Source of the DNA: Paramarasmius palmivorus
Lineage: Eukaryota > Basidiomycota > Agaricomycetes > Agaricales > Marasmiaceae
Length of the DNA stretch: 64,000 nucleotides
NCBI GenBank assembly: GCA_037176845.1
Contig: JAYKXP010000068.1
Span: 1 to 64,000, forward strand
Reading direction: 5' to 3'
The notes beneath the pieces are model-generated. The model saw only the letters and a list, made by a program, of their open reading frames with translations, was not told the origin of the DNA and ran no database searches. Positions 21,919-34,173 of the stretch are shown one piece after another. Both the position numbers and the translations under genes were made by a program. Within the stretch, counting starts at the first letter, position 1. The number at the start of each line of letters is the position of its first letter.

Positions 21919-23081
21919 CTATGTGCTGGATTCGGCTGCAAATTGCTCGTGAGCAAGCTTTGGACGAGAGTGTGTCCCTGCCAAAGTACCGCCATCCACT
22001 GGTAGAGTGACACCAGTCACATACTTAGCTTCACGGCTGGATAGATACAGGATGGCTAATTGGCTGTGAATAAAGTTCCGGTTCGTTTAGAGCTTCGACC
22101 TACCATGAGCAACATCCCATGGAGTACCCTCAATCTTAAGCAAGCTCTGGTCAACTCGTGCTTGACGAGTCGCATCGGACATGCCGTCAGGGCCTCGGAC
22201 CATAGGAGTGTACACCATCCCAGGTGCTACACAGTTCACCCTGATATTCCGCACCATGAAATTTTGCAGCCACACGAACGCGTATCAGGAACATACCGAA
22301 TTTGCTCAGGCCCATGATGAGCAGCCATCGCCTTCGTGAGCTGTATGACAGCTCCTTTGCTGGTAGTATAGAGGATGCCTGGGTTTCCGCCGATAACTAC
22401 GACGAGGCGCTAGTGAGTGCCTAGAAAATCTTTTTGCTATTAGGTGAGTTACTTACGACCGCTTACGCTCGAAAAATTGACAATTGATCCTCTTTTCTGT
22501 TTCCGCATTTCAGGTATCGCATAACGGGACATGAGAACCATGCTCGTGACCTGTTCGTATATTACGCCCGCACATCCTGCTAGAAAAATAGACCTACATT
22601 GGTTCTCAACCCACGTTCCCAGTCATCAATATCAACCTGCGTAACATCTCCTAAGGGACCAAAGATCCCTACCACATTCACCAGGATATGTACAGCTCCG
22701 AAGAGCTGAACAGTCTTCTCCACGGCGGCTTTGCATGAAGACTCGTCTGTGACATCACAATGAATTGCTTCAGAAATACCTCCCTCGGCGTCAATCAACT
22801 TCTTTGTTTCTTCTGCTGCCGCGAGGTTATTATCTAACAGCGCTACCTTGGCTCCCTAGTTTCACTTAGCAGTCTTGCCCTTGCCCCGGAGCTGAAGCTC
22901 GTACCTGACGAGCTAGAACTATCGCAGTTGCACGTCCATTTCCAATCTCCCCTGTGGTTTCACAATGTCAATACAGGGTGATTCGAATATAGTGAGACTT
23001 CAAACCTCCGAGTTGAGATCCTGCACCACTCACTATGGCGACGTCTCCGTGAAGCTGAAAAGCCGATGGTGGGGAAGCCAT
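21919..23081 (-). CDS. short-chain dehydrogenase/reductase (SDR)
   Basis: NAD(P)-dependent oxidoreductase of the classical SDR type, about 280 residues. Start ATG at 23081 (MASPPSAFQLHGDVAIVSGAG). The nucleotide-binding loop reads SGAGSQLGGEIGNGRATAI, across an intron, and is glycine-rich as expected. Next come AKVALLDNN, CDVTD, ILVNVVGIFG (in place of the usual NNAG) and SIVNFSSVSG (catalytic Ser). YTTSKGAVIQLTKAMA follows with the catalytic Tyr and Lys (YxxxK), then IRVNCVAPGMVYTPM and VTGVTLPVDGG near the end. About six short introns join cleanly; the last uses the acceptor giving DVAHAILYLSS, and the nearer AG would hit a stop. All catalytic residues are present, so it is likely active. 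The substrate is unknown. Confidence 0.88.
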
Positions 23082-23922
23082 GACAATATAAATGCGTAAA
23101 ACTTTCAAAAGATAGGCCTTAAATATGCTTCTCCACTATCATCAGCTGACCCAGGCCAACTCTCAAGGGGCATGAGACCAAAGGCGCTGTGAAATGCGAG
23201 GGTCGGCATGTCGAAATATGTACACCTGAAGAGATTCGATGTTCTTGAGCCTTGAGATGGAAATGTTTTCACATCCTGTTCTAGTATGAACCGAAATCGA
23301 TACGAAGGGGGTAAGACTGCATGTCGATTTGCAAAGCAGGCAAAATGCAATATTTCGGCCAAGGTAGGTTGTGGAAGTTTACTCTACGCGCGTCTACGAA
23401 CAGATGCCAGTCTTTGACGCACGCTTGACTCCCCGAATGCATCTCATGGTCTCTGGGAGCCGTTGAAGCTTTCCTTCGAGTTTCGCAGCGCGTGACGTGG
23501 ATGGCTAAACGTTGGAATCACGGCCGGAGCTGAGAGAATTGGTTGCTGCGAACATGTGCGAGGAACAACGGTCAAGCACGACAAAACTGCTCGCACTCCT
23601 GAAACAGAGGAGATACGGTCTCTTGAGGTTTTCAGACAGTGGTCCTGGTCCAAAAAAGGTGGTTGAAAGGTGGTTGAAAGATGGCCAGGCGGAAACGGAG
23701 AAGCCAGGGGTGGTGGTATTGGAAATTTGAATGTTGACGTCAAGCGCGCGGGCGGTGCAAGTGCAGGCACACACATTTTGATAGACCTCACAGTGAGCAT
23801 TTGAACATCAACATGACTGACCGACTACGATGATTCCATCCAGATGACGATGGAGTTATTCTTGCCATCAACGTTTATATAGTACTTCACCACGACAAAG
23901 CTCCTGCTAGTGATATCCACGT
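23082..23922. other. intergenic region
   Basis: Contains two overlapping minus-strand ORFs (23105-23362 and 23444-23800) with proline-rich, unbiased sequence and no family motifs. I do not consider them genes. The region serves as the 5' flank of the dehydrogenase and the 3' flank of the HNH_2 gene. Confidence 0.5.
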
Positions 23923-25152
23923 CTACTGCACAGTGATATGCATAGCCCGGGATGCCACATAGGACCCAATATCAGTTGAACCATCAGGACTCAGAACTGT
24001 CATTTTCTCCGTGTCCCTCATGATCCTATCTATCTGCTCTGCTGCGCCAGACGCATGAAGAACCCAGCAAAAAGCAGCATGTATCGCAAGCAACTTTGGA
24101 TTAGGGGGTGGATAGGGGTCGTTGTTGAAGGTATAGTCCTTCTCGCGAGTCATGATCAATGGTAGGTAATGATTCGGCTTGATGGAGCGTATCCGGTATT
24201 TGTTGGGTTCGGGGTACTAAAATCCAGCAACGTTACTAATAGTTTGAGGGAAACATAGCTCGACTCACGACGGATCCATCAAAATAAAACGAGAAATTCC
24301 CGAAGGCTACGTGGGTGCTGAGTTCCATACAGATGGCATTTGTAGAGTCGTTTATCTTTGCTCCAGCAAGAGTTTCAATGTCAAGAGACGTCCAGCTGCG
24401 AAGCATGTCCCACGTGATGGACATGTCGCTCTGGAATGCGCATAAGAAGCGAAATTCACGGAATCCTGTCTCAACTCACCAAGAGGATGTTTTCACCGTT
24501 CAAAGCCAGTGGGATAATGTGAGCAGCACAGAGGGCTCCACGGGGAACAAGACGGTCGTCAGCAACATTCATATGCAGTAAACCTGTCACAGGACAAACG
24601 GATCTTTCGCGTTCAAAGACCTAGAGTCTGTATTCAGACGAGAGCAAATCAATGAATGATTAGTCTAACCTTATCATGCAGTGCCCTCTGCTCACGCCTG
24701 TTTGCCGTCTCGACTACAATAGCGGTGTCGACAAAGGTAGGAGTCTGTTCGCTTTGTATAGGGGTTCTTTGTTTTGATATCGTCAACACTAAAGCGAGTG
24801 TTAGTCAGAATTAGCGGGGTGCGAGGAGAATGGGGAGCACACTGGGGTAAAATAAATTGGTGAGCCAGGCTTTTGCAGCCGTGACGACTGCCTCGTTGGT
24901 ACGTGTAATTGCGAGTAGTACAGAGGCAACGTAGCGCTGGCCCTCGGGTGTTGGAGCGTAGGTCAGCATAGCGTTGAGGAGCTGAAAAAGTGAACAGTCT
25001 CGGGGAGAGTCCTTGTCCAACGTATCCTTCGCCCTGTTGATGATACCATGCGCGTCTTGAACGAGATCAGGAAGGTAATGACCCCCATGATACCATGTAG
25101 AGAAACTTTCTTGGCTCAATATTGAGTCAAAACTGTAACGGGTCATGTCCAT
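23923..25152 (-). CDS. HNH_2-type nuclease-domain protein
   Basis: Multi-exon gene from the ATG at 25152 (MDMTRYSFDSILSQESF). A helical N-terminal half contains SLFQLLNAMLTYAPTPEGQRY and ITRTNEAVVTAAKAWL. The HNH_2 domain follows: ERERSVCPVTGLL, LCAAHIIPLALNGEN (first His), WTSLDIETLAGAKINDSTNA (Asn) and ICMELSTHVAFGNFSF (second His). The tail has PLIMTREKDYTFNNDP, LLAIHAAFCWVLHASGA and EQIDRIMRDTEKM, as in the large agaricomycete HNH_2 family. The H-N-H residues are all present. These proteins are widespread in mushroom genomes but have no established role; nuclease activity is inferred from the motif only. It lies 189 bp downstream of the kinase, same strand. Confidence 0.8.
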
Positions 25153-25341
25153 GATGATGGTTGTTGGTAGAGATTTCTGAGTTTCCCACGGATGTCTTTT
25201 CTTCTTTGCTCTTCCTGCGAGATTCCGGCAGTACCGAAACTCAAGTACGCGCTGAAATTGACTCGAGCGTGTCGTTGCCACGACGTGTCAGACGTAGTCC
25301 GATCGAATAATGATAGAGGAACTAGAAATTCGTATGAATTA

Positions 25342-27278
25342 TCAAGAATCAGCAACACATGATATAGGTACATCGTTCATTATTTCCGAACACCAAGACT
25401 CAGGCTCTAAAATGGCGAACTTCGTACCATCAACCTGCAAACCACGCCACCCTAGATTCGTCCACTTCAGTCGGCTAGGGGAGGAGAGTAGGAAGGAAAA
25501 CGGCCGAGTCCCGCGCTTCGGGGCGGATGACCAATGGTATTACGGTGCTTACGGTTGGGAATGAGTCAGGGGTATCATATCAAAGCACAGGGGGACATAC
25601 CGGGTTAATTTAGACATCGCAGCCCGAGGCTCTAGTAGCGAGCTGAGATAGCTCGGAGGTGATTCTTCGGCATGGGTCAAAGATCCAGCTTCAGCTTGTG
25701 TGTCACTGGAGATGTTCGTTGACGAATTGCGATCAATCTCGTTTTGGTCATCTAAGTGAATACTTTCAGGTAGATGCAGACCGCCTATTTTAGCGTCACT
25801 CTTTCTCAGAGACCTTCGAAGGAAGGAATCCACAATAGAGGCCTGAGGTCGCCTAAACAGTTCTTCGTCCCAGCATCTTTCAACAAGATGCCACACATGA
25901 TCAGGACACCAGACATTAGTGGGCCTTTCCGGTCGTCTCCCGCTCAGCACAGCGAACATTACTTGAGCGTCTGTGAGATCGGGAAAAGGGGGTTTTCCGG
26001 TGATGATCTTATTAAATGTATTGGTCAGTGCCACGAGGGAAGAAACAATTCCATACACACCTCCAATATTGTGCATGCGTATGCATAGATATCTCGTGAA
26101 GACTGAGCTCTTCCTTTCAGTCGTGGCAACGTATCCGAGCCATCAATGCTATACATTTCCGGAGCCATCCATCTGAATGAACCTTTTGGACCGCCCGTTG
26201 ATGATGTTGTGAATATCTTTCCAGAATCCCCGGTCATTGTTGCTAAACCGAAGTCAGCTAGACGGCAGCGACGATCGTTGTCGACGAGTATGTTTGCCTG
26301 CAAGACTGAGCATTTAGTCCAAAGAGTCTTCACGTAACACCAATGGCTTACCCCCTTGATATCACCATGAACGATCATTGGGACCTGCGAATGCAGATAA
26401 GTAATACCTGCAGCAATGTCACTCATCTGTGGGCTGGTATCAGTATTACGGGTGTTGGTCGGGACAATGCATCATTCTAACCGCAGCAAGCTTGTCAACC
26501 CAAGGATTTACCTTCATATACGAAACAATATCGCCATTGGAGAACCAAGGTGATATCAAGCAGAACCCCGGAGAAAAGAGGGATGTATTAACCCCGAAAA
26601 GCGGGACAATGTTTGGATGTTCCAACTGTATCCATAATAATGCCTCTTCACAAAATTTCTATGCAGAGTCAATAGATAGATGATTCGATGCACTAGCCTA
26701 CTCACCGTCAATACTTTCTGTCTGTTGAAGCTATCTCCCAACGTGTGCATCCTTAGAACCTTTAAGCAAACTTCGTTTCCTTGCATCGTTCCCTTCCAGA
26801 TGTCCTAGATGGCTCGTGTTAAAAGGTAGTTCAACTTGTGATCATCGTCAATTTCCCACCGAAAAGCCTCCTCCGCTCAATGCGTATTGACCCTGGCGCG
26901 TGACATCGTCGATAAAGAGTGTGGGGGGCAGGATGTGAAGCTTTTTCACGATTTTGTGCAAGCATTTGACACATATTTTTCGGTACGACTTTGCACTAGC
27001 CGTCTGTACTTCCTGCCCAATGTCCGTAAGAATGAGCACTGCGACGAGGAAAGAAAACGCACCACTTGCAGGAGATGTAATGCCACAGGAATTTGTAAAG
27101 GATCCAACGAAAGGAATGCCTGAACAGGATCCGAGTGACCCAGTATAATACTACGAACATCCTCGATACTCTTGATTTTCTGGTCGATAGTTCCTGTCAC
27201 TTGATGTTCCCAGCTTGAGCTGCGTGTTTGGGGACGAAAAATTGAGGTGATTCGAGCTCGAATATCCAGGGTGTGCAT
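25342..27278 (-). CDS. protein kinase (TKL-like, HGD-type)
   Basis: Ser/Thr or Tyr-like kinase-domain protein of about 520 residues. It has an N-terminal helical segment (VALHLLQ joined to EVQTASAKSYRKICVKCL by a 54-nt intron), then a Gly-rich loop ALSGGGFS, the ATP-anchoring Lys in NEVCLKVLR, and EHPNIVPLFGVN. The catalytic loop reads IVHGDIKGANILVDN, with HGD instead of HRD. Next come LADFGLATM (DFG), GSFRWMAPEM, SRDIYAYACTILE and FRRPQASIV. The HGD loop is typical of the expanded mushroom TKL-like kinases and makes it a non-RD kinase. After the domain is a Ser/Asp-rich tail. The last intron extends the protein to a stop at 25342. All catalytic residues (K, D, D of DFG) are present, so activity is plausible. 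The target is unknown. Confidence 0.88.
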
Positions 27279-27623
27279 CGGGAACAGAACACATTGTAGG
27301 TGGGTTTCGGTCTGCTCTATATAGGAAACTTGAAGGTGTTGGGTAGCAGTGTATTGATAACGACGGTGTTACCGATGCAGTGGTCTAGCGACAGGATGGT
27401 TTGAAATTGAGTCAATTTACATAACATGATAACTTCACGGATCTGTCAACATCTCAGTTCACCTCAGTTGATTCCTGGAACCCAATTCAGTTGCTATGGC
27501 TCATCTCGAAAAGAGCATTGTACAGAAAGCAAAAACACTAATCGACAAGTACAAAAACCGAAGGCATAGGAAGGACTCTCAATCATACATAAGACCAGAC
27601 AAATTTCCCCCCGAAGATCTATA

Positions 27624-29001
27624 TCAAGTCTTCTTCCTCCTTCTCGGTGACCTCCCCGTGTACTCTCCATCATCATCATCGTCATCCTTCGCTCCTCTTG
27701 ACTTCCTCTTCTTGCCTTTCGATTTAGCCTTTGAAGCCTTCCCCTTTGATTTGCCATAATCCGAGGCATCGTCACTTGCACTATACTCATCTTCACTCGA
27801 AGGTTCCGTCTGGTAGCCGTCTTCATCCTCATCTTCGTCAACCGTTTTAGCTTTGGCTTTCTTCGGAGTAGCTTTAGCACGCGTCGAAACGGTTCGTTTC
27901 GGAGCAGCGGCTTTGGGCGTCCCATTAACTTCAGTTGAAGATGAAGCCTTGCCTCTCCCTTTCGTTGAAGTCGAAGGAGTCTTCTTGGGATCGAGCGCAA
28001 GTTCGTCCCAGCCACCTTTTTCTGCGAGAAGGTGGATTGTGTTCCAAGCTTTCTGGTCTACGCGTTGAACGCTGAGGCGACCGCGTGTTACGAGATCCAT
28101 GTCTATTGAACTTGGTTTAGTCGCAGGAACTGGAACAGCTAGGTGAATGCTCACTCTTGATAGCTCGAATACCGTCGTCGCCGATGTAAGACAGTGATTC
28201 AGGCAAGTCATTGTTGGATGAGTAACTTGCTATCAGTCGCAGCAACGACAAGGGTACGAAATGCTGGGGCGCGGGAAACGAAAGCCAAGTCGACCATGAA
28301 CCATTTCGGAGAGGCTTCGCTGGATTTCTGTTGGTTTCTTGAGCTGACTGTCGGTACATTGAAAGTGAGATGAAGACTCACCGCATCGTAGTATGGATGT
28401 GATCTTTTAGCGTAAATTGTCAGTTGATTTCATGCGAAAAGGTCTGCGACGTACTCGTCCCAAGCTGTATCTGCAGAAGAATGAACTGCTTCAGCAAAAT
28501 CGAGGGCTGAGAAGGGCGATGCAATACTAACAATCTGGATACGCCTCTTTAGATACCTGGTGATTATTCGGTAAGATGGAACGTCGACGATGTAAAATGC
28601 AGTCGAACGCACCTCGGCAAACCCAGCTATGCCTGAATATGAAATGATATTACATTTCCTCCACCTATCATGCCTTGAGAGCTGAATACGAACCAGGATT
28701 CTTGCAGTTCGAATGATAGAACAATGCCTGGATGATAACAGCGTTTCAGCCAAGTTCTTACCCTACTTTCGAAGAGATAGCGTACCTTGTCGCCAATCTT
28801 CATCTCCTTCATAAGATTGCGAGCTTCATAGTTCCTTACGCCTTCCCAGGGAGACGCTTTGGCTGCTTCAAAGTCGTCGACGCTGAACTGTCACGAATGT
28901 TCAGAATTTACCGTGACTGGAAAGACATAACACACCTTTACATCTTTCCCCTTCACTATGCGTGAGTCAGGTTCAGCCTTGAGTAGCCAGAATTTGGACA
29001 T
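27624..29001 (-). CDS. EVE-domain protein, thymocyte nuclear protein 1 (THYN1) homologue
   Basis: Start ATG at 29001 (MSKFWLLKAEPDSRIVKGKD), then FSVDDFEAAKASPWEGVRNY, EARNLMKEMKIGDK, FYHSNCKNPGIAGFAE, YPD...HPYYDA, WFMVDLAFVSRA, HFVPLSLLRLIAS and LVTRGRLSVQRVD. These are the EVE-domain hallmarks (WLLKAEP, GVRNYxARN, FYHSN, GIxGxAEV). EVE is a PUA-like fold that reads modified bases in DNA or RNA. The C-terminal tail is Lys/Ser/acidic with KKRKSRG and RSPRRRKKT, fitting nuclear localisation. Five or more short introns fit. Between SRA and HFVPL the frame is off by one at a run of four G on the plus strand (28266-28269). Removing one base restores SRAQHFVPL. Because the rest is conserved, this may be a sequence error rather than a dead gene. 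Confidence 0.85.
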
Positions 29002-29757
29002 TGAGGTAGTCGCAGAGGAAACAGGGTGCAACGCCGCCAGCTACGCGTGCTGGTTACCCGGCGAAGTGCCGGCCGAGTATCTAGGCACGTGCACTTGTTG
29101 ATTGGCGCCTTTCCCGCCTGAGGCCTGAGGGCTTAAGGCCGTTGACGCGCAGATATCGAGCCTCCGTATGATGTTCCTGTTCCTAGGATCCTATATGTTC
29201 TAGTACTTGAAAGTTACCGACACGGTCGGACTCGGGAGTCGTAGACGGGCTGCGGGACTACCAAAGCACGCTTTCCGGATCCACTTGATTGGTATCAGTC
29301 CTTACATGGTGCTCAAGAACCGAAGTTACCGAACGTTCATCTGCCAAAAAGTACACCAGACCTCAATAAACTTCTACAGCATTGCCCAGCGCTCGTGTGC
29401 AGGGAATGCGCAGTTTGATAATCCACATCTTCCGACAAGTGAAAAGGTGTAAAGCTCAATAGCTTTTCAATGTTGATGGGTCCTTGGAACCTTCATCCAG
29501 CCTTCACAACGTTACAGATACCAGAAATAGGTACCCCAAAGCTGTTTGGGGATGGGTAAATGGGGAATTCGAATTTCGAAAGTGGAACGAGGATCAAAAT
29601 TTGCCGACGGGCGGCATACGGGAGGCTGTGCAAAATTGTGACACTCTCACGTCGCGCGTCATTTGACTTGCTGCGGGCTTGGACTCCAACTCTCATCATC
29701 TCGTTCATTTAAAGGAGGCCCTTTTGCCAGTCTTTTTCTTGCTTAACCCTCTTCGAA
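29002..29757. promoter_or_regulatory. divergent intergenic region (THYN1-like / stomatin-like)
   Basis: 756 bp between two divergent starts, so probably a shared promoter region. On the stomatin side, a pyrimidine-rich stretch (TTTTTCTTGC) precedes the ATG. I see no clear TATA box and no other gene. Confidence 0.45.
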
Positions 29758-31299
29758 ATGTCCTACAACAACGTCGACCGCAAGGACCGTGCACCTTCTC
29801 CCAGCGACGTCTCCAGCTCTCATAGGAACGTTGTGGACCATGAATCACCGAACGGTAAGGATCTTATTGTATTTTAAGCCCGTGGAGGAGTCTAATGAGT
29901 TCAAAAAGTGACTGATGACACTGCAGGACCAAGCAAGGGAGGAGTGACGACTCAGCAACCAGGAAAGTCGCACATGATTCAAGTGCAACCGTTGAAGAGG
30001 AGCGAAATGCAGGTATGGTTCAAATTTCGATTCTGACAAGAATATTCTTGGCTTAATCCCACACTATAGCCTTCTTATGCTCAGGATCTTGGAACGGGAG
30101 AGGTGCGGGTATTTTTGGACTAGGATTACAACCAGGAGTCTCAACAGGATTTTGCAGGTCACTCATGGAATCTACGGGTCTCTCATGCAATGTCTCGGCT
30201 CTGTCGTGGGTGTACTTGGAATGGTTCCATGCTGCCCTTGCCCCAACCCATTCCACAATGTCAACCAAGGTGCTTCTATTTCGAACGCATTATCGCCCAT
30301 TTTCTCATACTCTATAAAAATACTACAGGAGCCGTCGGTCTGGTCTCACGTTTCGGCCAGTTCTACAAGTCCGTCGACCCCGGTCTCGTCCAAGTGAACG
30401 TTTGCACCGAATCGTTGCGAATCGTTGATGTAAAGATCCAAATCAGCCCGATTGGAAGGCAAACCGTTATGTGGGTTCCTCGTGTTTCTTCTTGATGGAA
30501 AGCTGCTTATAGGCTTTTTCTTGATGTATCAACAGAACTCGGGACAACGTCAACGTCGAAATGTATGTGATTTACCCACATTTGTTCGCCGAAAATACTC
30601 ATCAACCCGAATTACAGTGACTCCGTCATCTACTTCCAAATTTGCAATCCATACCGAGCAGCGTTCGGGATCACAGACTTGCGCCAGGCTCTTATCGAAC
30701 GAGCTCAGACTACTCTTCGCCATGTAGTTGGCGCTCGCGCAGTCCAGTCCGTGGTCACCGAACGTGAGGCCATCGCGTTCGAAATCGCAGAAATTGTCGG
30801 AGACATTGCCGATAAGTGGGGTGTGGCTATTGAGGGGATCCTCATCAAGGATATCATCTTCAGTCCCGAAGTCGCTGCCAGCTTGAGTTCAGCAGCTCAG
30901 CAAAAGAGAATCGGAGAGAGTAAAGTCATTGCTGCGAGAGCAGAAGTCGATGCTGCTAGGTTGATGAGACAGGCAGCAGATATTCTTGCTAGCCCGGCGG
31001 CTATGCAGATCCGTCAATTGGAAGCCTGTGAGTCCTCATTCCTTGATTGTTCGGCATGAGCATTGTGATACTGACGGACATGAACCCTAGTGCAACAAAT
31101 GGCCAAGTCCGGCAACAGCAAGGTCATCTTCGTCCCGATGCAACTTCAAAGCGACATCAACAACCAGCTAGCGAGCGGCTCAGGACAAGGCTCGTCCTCG
31201 GGATTGAACGCCATGATCGCCAACGAGGGTACCGACGCTCAAGACGGTCTCGGTGCTGTTGGAAAGGTGGGAACATTGAGCGCCGTTTCTGAGATATGA
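29758..31299 (+). CDS. stomatin-like SPFH/band 7 membrane protein
   Basis: Start MSYNNVDRKDRAPSPSDVSS at 29758. A hydrophilic N-terminal region of about 80 residues is followed by a short hydrophobic hairpin segment with Cys (SVVGVLGMVPCCPCPNP), which is likely palmitoylated and inserted in the inner leaflet, as in stomatin. The SPFH domain follows: GLVSRFGQFYKSVDPGL, RDNVNVEIDSVIYFQI, FGITDLRQALIERAQTTLR, SVVTEREAIAFEIAEIV and WGVAIEGILIKDI. A helical region (RIGESKVIAARAEVDAARL, ASPAAMQIRQLEAL) and SNSKVIFVPM-like oligomerisation sequence come next. Introns join in frame and the stop is at 31299. Stomatins scaffold membrane microdomains and regulate channels. It looks intact. Confidence 0.9.
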
Positions 31300-31697
31300 A
31301 GGTGCTGAATCGCCTTGTTCTCCCCCCATCCTCAGTCATAAAACCTTTTGCTTCTTCAAAAACTATTACGATTACCTTCTTCATGCGCAACCCTCGGATT
31401 CATTTGTTTATTATGTTCACGACATCATTTTAATACCGGATTGGATTTCATCGATATCCACGGCCACTTCTTGTTTTATGTATCCGTGTATCGCATACCT
31501 TCATCTTACTGTACTTATAGCCTTGTTTTTACGGATCTGTTACGCCCGTCAGGCTGCTTTGCTCTCAATGAAATCACGACGTGTTCCTTTATACGGGAGA
31601 CTGTGTTTTGTTCGGCACCACTAGGACAGTTGAACGTATACAGAACACGCATAACAAGAAATAAGACAGTCGCTGCCGCAAAACACTGTCCGACTCG

Positions 31698-33297
31698 TCA
31701 CTTCATGGACTGATAACCCATCGCCTTAACCAGACGCTGCAGCTCTTCGCTCAACTTCTTATTATCCGCCTCCTTCTGATCTCTCACTGCACTCTTCGTA
31801 CTCTCCGTCGCCCGACAAAACATTTCATGCATCCGCTTGTATTTTCGTGCTCCTTCCCGATCCTGCGAAGCGACACACAGTTGCGACATCTTCGATAACG
31901 AACCCCCATACTGCTCAGTCAACTGCAGACCCTCGACTTCCATCAAGATGATAGCACGGTCTAGCATCTCCTTTTGTTGCCTCAACAACGTCTTGGGGCA
32001 CGAACCTGTTATGAACCGCGGCTTGGTGACGTCCTCAATCTCCTTGCATCGCGCATCAGAGGAGGCAGCGTTTGTACAAGCCGGGCAAATGCATTCGAAG
32101 CCGTAGGAGCGGAGGTCGCGTTGACGAGAAGCAGTAAGCTGTAAGGTATCGCCCAGATAGTTGAGGCACAATTCTTCGCCCTTCTTGATGTCACGACCGG
32201 CGTAAACATGCATGGAAAACGAAGGAGAGTCCCATCCACTTCCGACGTTAGGGCGGCAGCTGTAAGGATGGTCGGCATGCTATTCGAGGAACACGAAATG
32301 CAAGGTTTTCTTACCTGTGATTCAAGCGAGATATAATCTTCCACGTAGCTGAATAGCTCCCTGCGTGCTCCGGAAAGCCAGGTTTGACTGAAGAAGTACT
32401 ATGTCAGGGAACAAAGACAAAAACAGAGGTGCAAATATAAGCGTACTTGGCTCGTGGTAATCAGAAACGCCAAAGCCTGTAGAGACCAAGTTTTAGCCTA
32501 TTATCCGAATAATCAAGGATTTGACCTCACCGTTAGTCCTGGAGGCACCGAGTAGTGGTCCACTTCCATCCTCCTTGTGACAGTTCCACAAATCCCTGAA
32601 GGCTGCCTGATCTTCTGGCGATAACTCGTTGATCAGGAGCCCGATCTGCCTTTCGCTCTCATTCAGCCCGACCTGTTGCTTCTGTGCTCCGGTGAAATGC
32701 GCTGGAGCGCTCACCGTGTTCGCAGGTAGAGCTGCCGGGTGGATGATCATGGGACGTTCGGCGAAAATGAGATCGCCCCATTTGATGTCCTTAGTCGCGA
32801 CGAGGCCTCTACCCTTTCCAGGTATTTCTTCTATACGGAAGCAGTCTGATTGTTTTGGACGCGGTAGTGGCTGAGGATACCCTGGCGTGTTCAAGATTTG
32901 GCGTTTCGCGCGACCTGTGATGAGACAGACGGTTTGACCGTCGACAATCGCGTTGGGTGTGGAAGGAAGTGTGGCCATGATCCAATCTGAATCTTTATAA
33001 TTCTTCCGGTTCGTGTCTTTTGAGATGAAATCTAGTGGTGCAGGCGTATAACCCTTGACAGACACTGAAAAAAAAAGACGTCAGTTGAAAAACGCTATTG
33101 GTGACTTGACGCCTAACTCGCCTGTCTCTCTTTTCAGCCCGCCGACTTGTTTGGACTGCTCTGCCATATCGCACACGACAGGGCGTCGCGTATCTTGTAC
33201 CTTTGTCGATGCTGGTGGCTCTGCGACGGCGCAATGGCACGACAGGTTTGTCCTTTGGGTATGCTTTGGAGGTGTTGAGGAAGCCGCGTTTCATCAT
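31698..33297 (-). CDS. SMYD-like SET-domain protein, copy S1 (subtype A; N-terminal frameshift)
   Basis: Predicted protein-lysine methyltransferase fold. After the family N-terminus MKRGFLNTSKAYPKD there is a one-base shift at CCATTGCG (about 33235). The conserved MAEQSKQVGGLKRETG follows in the next frame, where an internal ATG offers an alternative start. Exon 2 is open: LPSTPNAIVDGQTV, PGYPQPLPRPKQSDCFRIEE, IPGKGRGLVATKDIKWGDLI, LWNCHKEDGSGPLLGASR. NHS/CRPNV (the SAM and active-site NHSC motif, split by an intron), SFSMHVYAGRDIKKGEELCL and a post-SET Cys cluster CICPACTNAASSDARC follow. A helical C-terminal domain ends MGYQSMK. Intron 1 seems to use GC-AG (AG|GCGAGT). No MYND finger is visible. 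It may be functional from the internal start. Confidence 0.75.
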
Positions 33298-34173
33298 ATT
33301 GACTCGCGGAGATGGGGGTTGAGAAAAGAAAAGAAAGAGTCGTCCTAGACCCCAAAATTGTCCTTTGAAGGCCTTCTTGAGCGTGAAGAAGCTACAACAC
33401 GACCATACAAATATAATCAGAGTTTAGAAAAAGGATCCTGGCTGCCTAATCGGGAACTGCCACTTTTCGCAAAACTGGTTTTTAACTTTTCTTGAAGGTG
33501 GAATTCCGTCAAAAAGAAGTATACTTTCTTTTCAGCGGGTGATTTATTGTCTTCATGACCGGCCTACATGGTTTCGTTTCGCGGAAGTGTTGATATTGCC
33601 AGCGACATTTGATCCCATTCGAGATTGACATTGATGTGAAAACCAAATACCTAAATCATTATCGAGAAGGTTTGCGTATCTACCTGAGTGCGGCGACCTC
33701 TTGAAGACCCTCACAAGGTTTATGTCGATGTGTTGCAGCCAATCTGCCGAATCTTCCCTCCACGCGTCAATTATCGGAGACAGCTGAATGCTCTGAAGCT
33801 TGGAGCTTGGGGCAGATAGGTGAAAATATATCAGGAAGATAAAACTGGCTTACCTTGAGTATTGCCACGCCTTCCTCCTCACTCTTCGAGCTGGAAAATG
33901 GAAAGCTGGGAAATTAACTTCGTGGGAAATGCACTCCCACTTTCCCAGGCTGGCAGGTCTTCCACGCTGCATCCACGTACCCGTCGGCTTTGGTCAAACT
34001 CGAATTGCTTTGCCTCAAGCAAAATAGTCGCAATGTTTTCGACTTGGTACGTTGAACACTCAAATTTCATCGTTACGATCATACAATTCAAGGAAGAGAT
34101 ATCAATCTACCAGTACAACAAAGCACAGTCAAATACCGACATTACTTCCTGATCGACAGACACCCCATCGTCT
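33298..34173. other. intergenic region between S2 and S1
   Basis: Contains the upstream block of S1 (GAAGCTACAACACGACCATAC, about 33387-33407). A minus-strand ORF at 33879-34091 followed by a GTAAGC donor near 33854 could be a fragment of a gene, but the exons do not join in frame and I recognise no family. Confidence 0.4.

Noticed and set aside
22060..22115. Apparent stop in the short-chain dehydrogenase before its last exon
   Set aside because: Using the acceptor at ...AATTAG instead of ...CACAG gives the expected DVAHAILYLSS sequence with no stop.
23444..23800. 118-codon proline-rich minus-strand ORF
   Set aside because: Several overlapping frames are equally open, with no motif and no splice structure; likely chance.
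26946..27060. Apparent frameshift in the kinase N-terminus
   Set aside because: A 54-nt GT-AG intron (LLQ | EVQTASAK) joins the exons in phase, so the gene is intact.
33879..34095. Possible two-exon gene on the minus strand between S1 and S2
   Set aside because: A splice donor and acceptor exist, but the exons do not join in an open frame and no family is recognisable.
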